A program made the position numbers and the translations under genes. The notes beneath the pieces were generated by a model, which did no database searches, was not told the origin of the DNA, and saw only the letters and a list, made by a program, of their open reading frames with translations. From an uncultured candidate division Zixibacteria bacterium (GTDB lineage Bacteria > Zixibacteria > MSB-5A5 > SM1-73), in NCBI GenBank assembly GCA_903908285.1, contig CAIVRH010000032.1, forward strand, positions 1 through 36,377: a DNA stretch of 36,377 nt, in the 5' to 3' direction. Of this stretch, positions 16,768 through 24,281 are shown piece by piece. Positions within the stretch are counted from its first letter, which is position 1, and each line of letters begins with the position of its first letter.

Positions 16768-18003
16768 TTATACCCCTTTAACCATCTTCTTTCTTTCCAT
16801 TCCCTCTTCCACCACCCTCTTGGTGTCTAGTGCTATCACCAGTTCTTCATTGGTGGGAACGCGGAACACCTTGGTCTTTGAATCATCGGTCTGGATCTCG
16901 TCGGTTTGCGGACCCTTGGCCTGGTTGTTCTTTTCATCATCCACCCGGATCCCCAAAAAATCCAGATTTTCACAGCACTTTTTCCTGACCAAAGGCGAGT
17001 TCTCGCCAATTCCGGCCGTGAATACTAAAGCATCCAAACCTCCCAAAACCGCGGCATACGAGCCGATATATTTCCGGATGCGATAGCAATACACATCCAG
17101 AGCCAACTGGGAGTTGGTATTTCCCTTATCCGCTTCCTTGATGATGTCCCGCATGTCTCCGGAGATACCCGAAATTCCCTGCAGTCCGCTGTGCTTGTTG
17201 AGCATGGTATTGGCTTCATTTAAGGAGAGCTCCTCCCGGGCCATTACGTGCAGGATTATAGCCGGGTCCAGATCTCCCGAACGGGTGCCCATCAATAGTC
17301 CTTCCAGGGGGGTGAATCCCATGGAGGTGTCGATGGATATTCCTCCCTTCACCGCCGACATGCTGGCTCCGTTTCCCAGATGACAGGTGATGATGTTCAG
17401 CTCTTCGATCGGTCGGTTCATCATCTTGGCAGCGCGTCTGGAGACGTAGAAATGTGATGTGCCGTGAAAACCGTAACGCCTTATCCCGTATCTTTTGTAA
17501 AGCACATAAGGGATACCATAAATATAAGCGTACGGGGGCATTTTCAGGTGGAAAGCGGTATCGAATACCGCCACCTGGGGAATTCCCGGAAGCAGCTGAA
17601 AGCAGGCGGTTATACCCCGGATATTATGCGGGTTGTGCAAAGGCGCCAGCTCGATGCAGTCCCTTAAAACCTGCATCACGTCGTTGTCTATCAGCACGGA
17701 ATCGGGAAATGCCTCACCCCCGTGCACCACCCGGTGCCCCACCGCATCTATTTCCGATTTATCTTTGATCACCCCGTGATTGGGAGAAAGTAGCATGGTG
17801 ATCACGTGTTCCACCGCCATGATGTGATCCAATATCTCCCCGGTGGTGGTTACTTCGGGCCGGTCATGGGGCTTGTAAGCATGCATGGCGCCGCTCATCC
17901 CGATACGAGACACCATACCTTTAGCCAGGACGTACGTCTTTTCAATGTCCATGAATTGATACTTAACCGATGAGCTGCCGCAATTTAATACCAGTATTTT
18001 CAT
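16768..18003 (-). CDS. ackA: Acetate kinase
   Basis: A 411-residue protein, close to the family's usual ~400. It begins MKILVLNCGSSSVKYQF (phosphate-binding strand). Other ASKHA-fold motifs are VAVFDTAFH, YGFHGTSHFYVSRRA, ITCHLGNGASMSAV with SIDTSMGFTPLEGLLMGTRS, the catalytic/acyl-binding region SGDLDP, and VFTAGIGENSPLVR near the end. It converts acetyl-phosphate plus ADP to acetate plus ATP in the cytoplasm, the ATP-yielding step of acetogenic fermentation. A GAAGGATC ribosome binding site precedes the ATG. It is followed without a gap by the small lipoprotein gene and preceded 150 bp upstream by hbd. No phosphotransacetylase gene is in the window. Confidence 0.96.
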   Translation of the reverse strand: MKILVLNCGSSSVKYQFMDIEKTYVLAKGMVSRIGMSGAMHAYKPHDRPEVTTTGEILDHIMAVEHVITMLLSPNHGVIKDKSEIDAVGHRVVHGGEAFPDSVLIDNDVMQVLRDCIELAPLHNPHNIRGITACFQLLPGIPQVAVFDTAFHLKMPPYAYIYGIPYVLYKRYGIRRYGFHGTSHFYVSRRAAKMMNRPIEELNIITCHLGNGASMSAVKGGISIDTSMGFTPLEGLLMGTRSGDLDPAIILHVMAREELSLNEANTMLNKHSGLQGISGISGDMRDIIKEADKGNTNSQLALDVYCYRIRKYIGSYAAVLGGLDALVFTAGIGENSPLVRKKCCENLDFLGIRVDDEKNNQAKGPQTDEIQTDDSKTKVFRVPTNEELVIALDTKRVVEEGMERKKMVKGV

Positions 18004-18153
18004 ATGTTTTGATCCTTCGTAAAATAATTATTCCCGCATGTGCTTCATTTCCTTTTAGGAATCTTCCAAATGAAGTGTGCGGTGGTTGGTTTTCGAGTTG
18101 GTATCGAGTTTGGATTTCCTTTTTTGTTGATTCCTCTACTATGGTTCAATCTT

Positions 18154-19050
18154 TTAATTGTGAAACAGATCCGCTTCCCCGATCTTGTTTCCGTCTGCAT
18201 CGTACTTAAAGAATCCCTGACCGGTCTTCCGGCCCAAATGACCGGCACGCACCAGCTTTCTTAGCAAAGGGCAGGGATTATACTTGTGATCCGAAAGCTC
18301 GCTTAAGAGATTTTCCATCCACCTCATCACCTCGTCTAATCCCATCAGGTCGGCCAATGCCAGAGGCCCGATGTGAAAACCGTAACCCAGCTTTATGGCA
18401 TTATCGATATCTTCCGCCGAGGCAATCCCCTCCATCAGTACATGCATGGCTTCGTTCAGCAGGGGAACGATGATCCGGGTGGTGAGATATCCGGGATATT
18501 CGTAAACCGTAACCACGGTCTTACCCAAATGCTGGGTGGCAAATTCCCGGATTTGTTCAATGGTCTCCTCGGAGGTGGTGAATCCCCTGACCAATTCCAC
18601 TAAAGGTATTTTGGTTACCGGGGGCAAAAAGTGAAGCCCGATCACCTTATCCGGCCTTTTGGTGCAGGCGGCGATTTCGGTTATAGAGAGAGTGGAAGTA
18701 TGGCAGACCAATACTATCTCGGGCCGGGTTATCCGGTCCAATTTGGCAAACAGCTCGCGTTTTGGCTCCAGTTCCTCCGGGATACATTCTATCACCAAAT
18801 CCACCTTCATGGCATCATCGTACCCCGTGGTTCCCTTGATCCGGGCCAGGGTGGCTTTCTTCTCGCTAGCTGTCATCCCCCATTTTTCGATCTCGCCGTC
18901 CATCTCCTCGGATATGAGCCTCAGACTCTCATCGATTATATCTTTGCTCAAATCGACCAGTATTACATCGGTCCCGGCACCGGCCAAGAGCCGTGCGATC
19001 CCGCGCCCCATTACTCCACTGCCAATAACCATCACTTTCGAAATGACCAT
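18154..19050 (-). CDS. hbd: 3-hydroxyacyl-CoA (3-hydroxybutyryl-CoA) dehydrogenase
   Basis: A 298-residue protein, the usual single-domain Hbd length (~280-300). The N-terminal NAD motif is VMVIGSGVMGRGIARLLAGAG, followed by the Asp of the second strand (ILVDLS). The active-site region reads CHTSTLSIT and then GLHFLPPVTKIPLVELV, with the catalytic His. The C-terminal dimer domain includes GFHIGPLALADLMGLDEVM and LGRKTGQGFFKYDADG. Where most relatives have an Asn (G[FY]xxNR), this protein has PGYLTTRIIVP, so that substrate-binding Asn is Thr. It oxidises 3-hydroxybutyryl-CoA to acetoacetyl-CoA, or the reverse. The AAGGTGAT ribosome binding site is good. It is the first gene of the minus-strand operon and diverges from the dehydratase gene. 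Confidence 0.92.
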   Translation of the reverse strand: MVISKVMVIGSGVMGRGIARLLAGAGTDVILVDLSKDIIDESLRLISEEMDGEIEKWGMTASEKKATLARIKGTTGYDDAMKVDLVIECIPEELEPKRELFAKLDRITRPEIVLVCHTSTLSITEIAACTKRPDKVIGLHFLPPVTKIPLVELVRGFTTSEETIEQIREFATQHLGKTVVTVYEYPGYLTTRIIVPLLNEAMHVLMEGIASAEDIDNAIKLGYGFHIGPLALADLMGLDEVMRWMENLLSELSDHKYNPCPLLRKLVRAGHLGRKTGQGFFKYDADGNKIGEADLFHN

Positions 19051-19298
19051 CGGATCACCTTCCTTTAATGTCGAATTTCACCTTATTTCTGAATTTAAGT
19101 CCATTGAACCAGTCGGTGTTTCGCAAATACTTTTCGAGCATTCGCTAATTTTTTCCATCGGGCGGATGGCTTAAATAACCTCTTCGCCAAACCCAAAGGA
19201 ACTTTCATTATAACCAAAGTTTCTTTTTTTGCAAGTTCTTTTTTAGCACATTTATCATTTTTTCCGGGAGCAACTTCAATCCGCCAAAAAGTACAACT

Positions 19299-19327
19299 AT
19301 TATAATACGCTTGACGGAACTCATCAA
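19299..19327 (-). promoter_or_regulatory. Minus-strand promoter for the hbd-ackA-nfn operon
   Basis: On the minus strand, TTGATG (19327-19322), a 17-nt spacer and a perfect TATAAT (19304-19299). It interlocks with the plus-strand promoter at 19311-19338, so RNA polymerase could not occupy both at once. The leader to hbd would be about 240 nt; the gap 19051-19298 shows no gene. Confidence 0.6.
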
Positions 19328-19338
19328 TTGCGTATAAT
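19311..19338 (+). promoter_or_regulatory. Plus-strand promoter of the dehydratase gene
   Basis: TTGACG (19311-19316), a 16-nt spacer and a perfect TATAAT (19333-19338), about 80 nt before the start codon. The CGGAGG ribosome binding site follows at about 19410-19416. Confidence 0.75.
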
Positions 19339-19423
19339 AGAGATGAGCAGGATATATGAGATTGAAATATGATTGCTTTATCCAGGTAAGTAAGATAAAT
19401 TCATTTTTCCCCGGAGGTAAATC

Positions 19424-20887
19424 ATGGCTTTGAAAACTGCAGCAGAATACAAAGAGAGTTTACGAAAATTGAGACCGAATATCTATAAATTCGGCAAGTT
19501 GATCGAGGATGTCACTACCCATCCGGCTACCAGATCCACGGTGGAAGGACATGCTCAAGTTTATGCCGCACAATATGATGAGAAACAACAAGATATCGTT
19601 ACCACCACCTCCGACTTAACCGGGGAGAAAATATCCCGCTATCTTTCCATTATCGGCAGTATGGATGATATGCTGGCCAACTCCAAAATGAAACGGCTCA
19701 TGTTCAATCTCACCGGAACCTGCACCGGCGGCAGATGTGTGGGCTGGAACTCCATCAATGCCATGTGGGCCACCACTTATGACATAGATAAGGAGTATGG
19801 TACGGATTACCACCAAAGGTTGAAAAACTGGCTGGTGGATGCCCAGAAACGAGATATTTGCATCTCCGGCGCTTTAACCGATCCCAAGGGTGACCGGACC
19901 AAGCTCCCTTCGGAGCAGGATGATCCGGACATGAATTTGCACTTGGTGGAAAAAAGGGAGGATGGAATCGTAGTCAAGGGGGCCAAGGTCATGATTTGCG
20001 GGGTGGCAGCATCTCACGAAATCTTCGTTCTTCCCGGAGCCGGCTACAAGGAACCGGACAAAGACTGGGCCATTTCCTTTGTTATTCCGCGGGATACGGA
20101 GGGTCTGACCATAGTGGAAACCCGGCGACCATCCGACACCCGCGAGGAGGAGGAAGGATTCGACATTCCGGTAAAGAAAGGCGGAATCACCCAGGCGTAT
20201 CTTTTCTTTGAAAACGTCTTTGTGCCCAAAGAACGGGTTTTCATGTGCGGGGAATATAAATACAGCTTAAGCGCGGTTTTGAATTTCATCATGCCCTACC
20301 GGGCAGCCATCGGCGGTTGTGTTGCGGGTCAGGGTGACGTGAAAATCGGGGGAGCCATCCTTCTGGCGCGGGCTAACGGTCTTTCCTCCAAAGCTTTTTC
20401 CGATAAACTCACCAAAATGGTGATAAACAACGAGACCACCTATGGCATGGGAATTGCCGCATCCGTTTTAGGGAAAAAGCATCCTTCCGGAGTATGGCAG
20501 CCGGACCCGGTCATGGCCAATATAAATAAAGTGTATGTAGCCACGCTTCCTTATGAGACCTCGCTTTTGGCGCAGGAGATTGCCGGTGGCATAGCGGAAA
20601 CCGGCTGCATGCCCAGCTGGATGGATTTCAACGACAAGAAATACGGCCACCTGGTGAAAAAGTACTTAAAAGCCAAATCCTCGGCTGAAGCCCGCGCCCG
20701 CGCCGCCCGCTTGATCGAGTGGTGTACCATCGGAGCCGGTGTTCCCGGTTGCATGCACGGCGGCGGTTCGCCCGACGGAGCCAAATTGGTAATCCGGGCT
20801 AATACCAAATGGGAAGAGAAGGTCGAATTCGCCAAAAAATTAGCCGGCATCGAAGAAGATATTCCTGAGCCGGAAAAGAAGAAGTGA
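19424..20887 (+). CDS. abfD: 4-hydroxybutyryl-CoA dehydratase / vinylacetyl-CoA isomerase homologue
   Basis: A 487-residue protein colinear with AbfD (HpaB-like acyl-CoA dehydrogenase fold with FAD and a [4Fe-4S] cluster). The cluster region reads TGTCTGGRCVGWNSINA (Cys100, Cys105), and the second half MPYRAAIGGCVAGQGDV (Tyr292, Cys299). In the Clostridium aminobutyricum enzyme the ligands are Cys99, Cys103, His292 and Cys299. Here the first pair is spaced by four residues instead of three, and Tyr replaces the His. Other family features are kept: a CISGALTDPKGDR substrate/flavin segment, VFVPKERVFMCGEY, and the C-terminal CMHGGGSPDGAKL. The usual reaction is 4-hydroxybutyryl-CoA to crotonyl-CoA, which feeds Hbd, encoded divergently next door. 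The altered ligand set makes the exact activity uncertain; it may be a paralogue with a different cluster or reaction. Confidence 0.82.
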   Translation: MALKTAAEYKESLRKLRPNIYKFGKLIEDVTTHPATRSTVEGHAQVYAAQYDEKQQDIVTTTSDLTGEKISRYLSIIGSMDDMLANSKMKRLMFNLTGTCTGGRCVGWNSINAMWATTYDIDKEYGTDYHQRLKNWLVDAQKRDICISGALTDPKGDRTKLPSEQDDPDMNLHLVEKREDGIVVKGAKVMICGVAASHEIFVLPGAGYKEPDKDWAISFVIPRDTEGLTIVETRRPSDTREEEEGFDIPVKKGGITQAYLFFENVFVPKERVFMCGEYKYSLSAVLNFIMPYRAAIGGCVAGQGDVKIGGAILLARANGLSSKAFSDKLTKMVINNETTYGMGIAASVLGKKHPSGVWQPDPVMANINKVYVATLPYETSLLAQEIAGGIAETGCMPSWMDFNDKKYGHLVKKYLKAKSSAEARARAARLIEWCTIGAGVPGCMHGGGSPDGAKLVIRANTKWEEKVEFAKKLAGIEEDIPEPEKKK

Positions 20888-20904
20888 ACAAAGTAATGGT
20901 GCTG

Positions 20905-21085
20905 TAGGGGCTCGATTTATGGAAACATCCTGAGCAAGCCGAAGGATCGAGCCCGTTAATAATTATAGTCTTGAATCTATTATTGCCACGAGCTTTAGCT
21001 CGTGGATTATATGCGCAACCTCTCCCCGTTATTCCCCCTCTCCTTGTTTAAGGAGAGGGGGAACCAAAGGGGGTAAGGTTTTTTT
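20905..21085. repeat. Three hairpin repeats between two convergent genes
   Basis: GGGCTCGAT and ATCGAGCCC (about 20909-20954) pair across a TCCTGAG-containing loop. CCACGAGC-TTTA-GCTCGTGG lies at 20986-21005. A CCCCCTCTCC/GGAGAGGGGG element lies at about 21042-21062. All three types recur elsewhere in the window. They may end both convergent transcripts, but none has a clear T-run. No gene is present in 20888-21119. Confidence 0.65.
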
Positions 21086-21119
21086 GCAGTGAATGATTGC
21101 TTGACTACGGGCGGTTTAC

Positions 21120-23912
21120 TTAACAACCGGGTGGTGGACCGTTCTTGAAGAGATAGTTGATTATAAAAACCACATCCCCGATATCGACCACACTGTCGCA
21201 GGTAACATCCCCCGCCGCCAGAGGATTAGGTGCAGTGCCGCTCTTAAACAAATAATTTATCAAGTAAACCACATCACCGACATCGATTATTCTATCCCCA
21301 TTGACATCCCCTCGCTGAACCACTTGAAATTCCCAAGTCTGGGTAGACCACCTCTCTGCCCCCCAGTTATCGTAAGCTTTCACCTTCCAATAATACATAC
21401 CGACATGTAGAGTATCAATAAGCTGACTACAAACTAAGCTGTCATAGACAGCTGTTGAGTCAGGATTATAACTCGGGGTAGCGCTTAAGTAAAGATCATA
21501 TCTTACCTGATCACTCAAATTAACATCCTGGGTGCTTACCCAATCGAATTTGACCACGTTTAAGGTTGTGTTACCATCCACTAGAGAAATAAGAGAGAAT
21601 GGATAAGGCGGTGAGTTACCGGGGACTTGTGTTAAATTTCTAAAAATAGAAACACTGTCGCTCTCAAAATTTGCCACAGCTAAGTCTAAATCACTATCCC
21701 CGTCCAAATCTGCACAGAAAACAGAAAGAGGATCGTTGCTTTCCCCATAGACGATCCTATTTTGAAAAGTACCATCCCCGTTGTTCTTCAAGATGGAGAT
21801 TATATTGCTACCATCATTTGCCGTAACCAGGTCCAAATCTGTGTCCCCGTCTAAATCCGCACAGAAAACAGACCTAGGACTATCCCCGACTCCATAGTTA
21901 ACAGCGCTCTGAAAAGTCCCATCCCCGTTATTCTTCAAGATGGAGACGTAGTAGCGACCTGAATTTGCCACAGCCAGGTCCAAATCTGTGTCCCCGTCCA
22001 AATCCGCACAAAAGATATAGTAAGGATAATCCCCAGCCCCATAGTTAACAGCGCTTTGAAAAGTCCCATCCCCGTTGTTCTTCAAAATGGAGATATTACC
22101 ACTATTATAATTTGTCACAGCTAGGTCCAAATCACCATCCCCGTCTAAATCCGCGCAAAAAATAGTGAAAGGAAGACTCCCGACCCAATAGTTGCTCGCA
22201 CTCTGAAAAGTCCCATCCCCGTTGTTTTTCAGGATTGAGACATGGTTGTTGGCCGGATTTGCCATAGCTAAGTCCAAATCACAATCCCCGTCTAAATCCG
22301 CACAGAAAATAGACCAAGGACTGAATCCAGTCCCATAGTTGACCGCGCTTTGAAAAGTACCATCCCCTTTGTTCATCAAGATGGAGATATTGCCGCTATT
22401 ATAATTAGCCACAGCTAGGTCCAAATCTCCATCCCCATCTAAATCCGCACAAAAGACAGATAGAGGAGTATCCCCGGTCCCATAGTTGACTGTGCTCTGA
22501 AAAGTCCCATCCCCGTTGTTCTTCAAGATGGAGACATTGTTGTCCCACTCATTTACCACTGCCAAGTCCAAATCTCTATCCCCATCTAAATCCGCGCAGA
22601 AAACAGATAGAGGACTATCCCCGGTGGGATAATTTAAAGCTGAAGCAAAAGGAATCGTATCCGGGGGTGGCGGAATTATATTTCTAATTAGGTATTCCTC
22701 ATCCGGAGGACACAGGCTGTCCGGCAGCACCCAGTAGCAATACAGGCTGTCGATGGCAAACCAGGTGGTGAAAGAGCCGCCCCAGCCATAATTCATATGA
22801 TACTGATTCTGCCCGCCGGTATCCCTCCACCCGTCGCAAACGATAGAGTGGCTGCGAATCCGATATTGAATCGGCCGTCCCTGGTTTATCTCTGCTTGTA
22901 TAATGGAAAACCATTCTGCGGGGGTGCTATAGTTATAACGGTCCACTACATTTATGGAAGTATCGTATCCGAAATAAGTAGGGAACACATACTCAGCATC
23001 CCTGGTATATGCTCCGGATCCGCACTTTCCATAATCCATTTCAAAAGCGACTCCAACTTCGTAACAAAGTTCGGCTAAGGCAGCCGTATCCTCGGGGGCA
23101 CAACCGAAATCACAGCTGTCCGGCATGTTTTGCCAATCGTATGGATCGGAATAGTCGGCATACAAGTTTTGGGGAGGAGTAGATCCGCCGCAGGAGTAGT
23201 CACCATCCCAGGTGTAAGAGTGACTTCCGATTCCGTTGTTAGGCCGACTCCAATACCTTAGGATTTGGGCAGTGGCAGTTGCCACACATCCGACCACACA
23301 CCGTCCCCCATCCCCCATCGGACAGAATTCGTTATATGGAGCACGCTGATGCCATGAAGTCGTCAGTAGTGGTCCCGCTTCGGTTAGGGGTTGAAATTTG
23401 CCTTGGTTCAAATCGGTCTTGAATTCCTGGTCCGTCTTTAAAAACCGGTTCCACTCCGCCTTTTGTCCCCGCCCCATGAGCACATCACCGGTGGGAGGCT
23501 GGATTGCATCCAGACTGCCGTATGCTTTAGCGAACAATCTTATCCGGTCGAGCAGAACTTCCTTCAGAAGCAGGGAAAATCCACCCGCCTGTTTTTCATC
23601 CAGCGGGTATTCATCCGAGTATGCCATGATAGGGGGGAGCTCCTTTAAAATCGGAACTGCCACAAATCCGTGGGGAGCTATGGAGAAACATCGGGCCAGA
23701 AGGGTGTCCCCCTCGGTTATTTCGTCTACCTTCATAATTTGCGGATGGGTTTCGCCAGCCCAGGTTCCCTTCTGATATACCATGTATGAGAGCCAGTTCT
23801 GGCAAACCAGCTCCATCTCGGTTTGAGTCGCTCTCTCCGCTTGGACCGGATTGAAGAAACAGGCTAAGAGTGAAAGAAATATTCCTAAAATAATAATAGT
23901 AACGAGACGCAT
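21120..23912 (-). CDS. Secreted streptopain-family (C10) cysteine peptidase with FG-GAP repeats and dockerin-like tail
   Basis: A 930-residue protein with a signal peptide (about 1-26) and a long propeptide (about 27-190). The C10 catalytic domain has the nucleophile Cys209 (CVVGCVATATAQILRYW) and His355 (RSHSIVCDGW), followed by HMNYGWGG, the standard C10 closing motif. Seven FG-GAP/VCBS units of about 48 residues (about 422-765) each contain an FCADLDGDxDLDLA Ca loop. Then come a fibronectin-like domain (about 770-865) and two dockerin-like repeats (866-930; [11 protein letters not shown] and DVVFIINYLFK). CGGAGGG precedes the ATG. The FG-GAP units probably form a propeller for binding, and the tail is shared with the peptidases at 3872 and 7849. 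It stands alone, convergent with the dehydratase gene. Confidence 0.92.
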   Translation of the reverse strand: MRLVTIIILGIFLSLLACFFNPVQAERATQTEMELVCQNWLSYMVYQKGTWAGETHPQIMKVDEITEGDTLLARCFSIAPHGFVAVPILKELPPIMAYSDEYPLDEKQAGGFSLLLKEVLLDRIRLFAKAYGSLDAIQPPTGDVLMGRGQKAEWNRFLKTDQEFKTDLNQGKFQPLTEAGPLLTTSWHQRAPYNEFCPMGDGGRCVVGCVATATAQILRYWSRPNNGIGSHSYTWDGDYSCGGSTPPQNLYADYSDPYDWQNMPDSCDFGCAPEDTAALAELCYEVGVAFEMDYGKCGSGAYTRDAEYVFPTYFGYDTSINVVDRYNYSTPAEWFSIIQAEINQGRPIQYRIRSHSIVCDGWRDTGGQNQYHMNYGWGGSFTTWFAIDSLYCYWVLPDSLCPPDEEYLIRNIIPPPPDTIPFASALNYPTGDSPLSVFCADLDGDRDLDLAVVNEWDNNVSILKNNGDGTFQSTVNYGTGDTPLSVFCADLDGDGDLDLAVANYNSGNISILMNKGDGTFQSAVNYGTGFSPWSIFCADLDGDCDLDLAMANPANNHVSILKNNGDGTFQSASNYWVGSLPFTIFCADLDGDGDLDLAVTNYNSGNISILKNNGDGTFQSAVNYGAGDYPYYIFCADLDGDTDLDLAVANSGRYYVSILKNNGDGTFQSAVNYGVGDSPRSVFCADLDGDTDLDLVTANDGSNIISILKNNGDGTFQNRIVYGESNDPLSVFCADLDGDSDLDLAVANFESDSVSIFRNLTQVPGNSPPYPFSLISLVDGNTTLNVVKFDWVSTQDVNLSDQVRYDLYLSATPSYNPDSTAVYDSLVCSQLIDTLHVGMYYWKVKAYDNWGAERWSTQTWEFQVVQRGDVNGDRIIDVGDVVYLINYLFKSGTAPNPLAAGDVTCDSVVDIGDVVFIINYLFKNGPPPGC
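21630..22650 (-). repeat. Seven tandem ~144 bp coding repeats (FG-GAP units)
   Basis: The units lie inside the C10 peptidase gene and are very similar at the DNA level, especially around AAAGTCCCATCCCCGTTGTT and TCTAAATCCGC (plus-strand reading). The variable part is the ~10 residues after DLDLAVAN and the NYxxGxxP segment. High identity suggests recent amplification or ongoing homogenisation. Confidence 0.9.
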
Positions 23913-23966
23913 ATCTGATCCCTCCGTAGATTCAAATGTTCATGTAATATGAAGATTACCCATAGT

Positions 23967-23994
23967 AATACATACCACTTTCCTATTTTGTCAA
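23967..23994 (-). promoter_or_regulatory. Second candidate promoter of the C10 peptidase gene
   Basis: On the minus strand, TTGACA (23994-23989), a 16-nt spacer and TGTATT (23972-23967), about 55 nt upstream of the start codon. The -10 is weaker than in the promoter at 24051-24078. Confidence 0.45.
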
Positions 23995-24050
23995 TGGGGT
24001 TGGTGGTTTTCTGTATCCGTATCATTATGGATTCTACTTGTTCTGGTATA

Positions 24051-24078
24051 AATATACAGAAATCCCCATAAAAGTCAA
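24051..24078 (-). promoter_or_regulatory. Promoter of the C10 peptidase gene
   Basis: On the minus strand, TTGACT (24078-24073), a 16-nt spacer and TATATT (24056-24051). The leader would be about 135 nt. The -10 and spacing equal those of the other two dockerin-tailed peptidase genes. Confidence 0.65.
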
Positions 24079-24216
24079 GGATTAAACTCACGTAAAATTT
24101 CAAAGCTCGTAAGTTGCAAATGCTCTATTCCCCATCCTCTTTACTCTGCGTCTGGCATCTTGTTCAACCGCTATATCTCACTCAAATCCTCAAATGGGGG
24201 ATTAGTTGTTGCGTAG

Positions 24217-24238
24217 CGTCGCACTATCATGTGCGACG
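24217..24238. repeat. Perfect 8-bp hairpin
   Basis: CGTCGCAC and GTGCGACG pair around TATCAT. It lies 45 nt upstream of the LpxH-like start. The AGTCGCA/TGCGACT arms near 1669-1728 are similar. The rest of 24079-24281 holds no supported gene. Confidence 0.55.
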
Positions 24239-24281
24239 TAATTCTCTTGACATTTACCCCAAAATCCCCAATCTTCCGCCC

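Noticed and set aside
17454-17768. Plus-strand frames within the ackA region
   Set aside because: They are antisense shadows of a clearly conserved acetate kinase.
21630-22650. Regular repeats resembling a CRISPR or satellite array
   Set aside because: The period is about 144 bp, the frame stays open throughout, and the units encode FG-GAP blades.
24114-24281. In-frame N-terminal extension of the LpxH-like protein
   Set aside because: The extra 56 residues cross a perfect hairpin, are not membrane or signal-like in a sensible way, and the family starts at the DxH motif.
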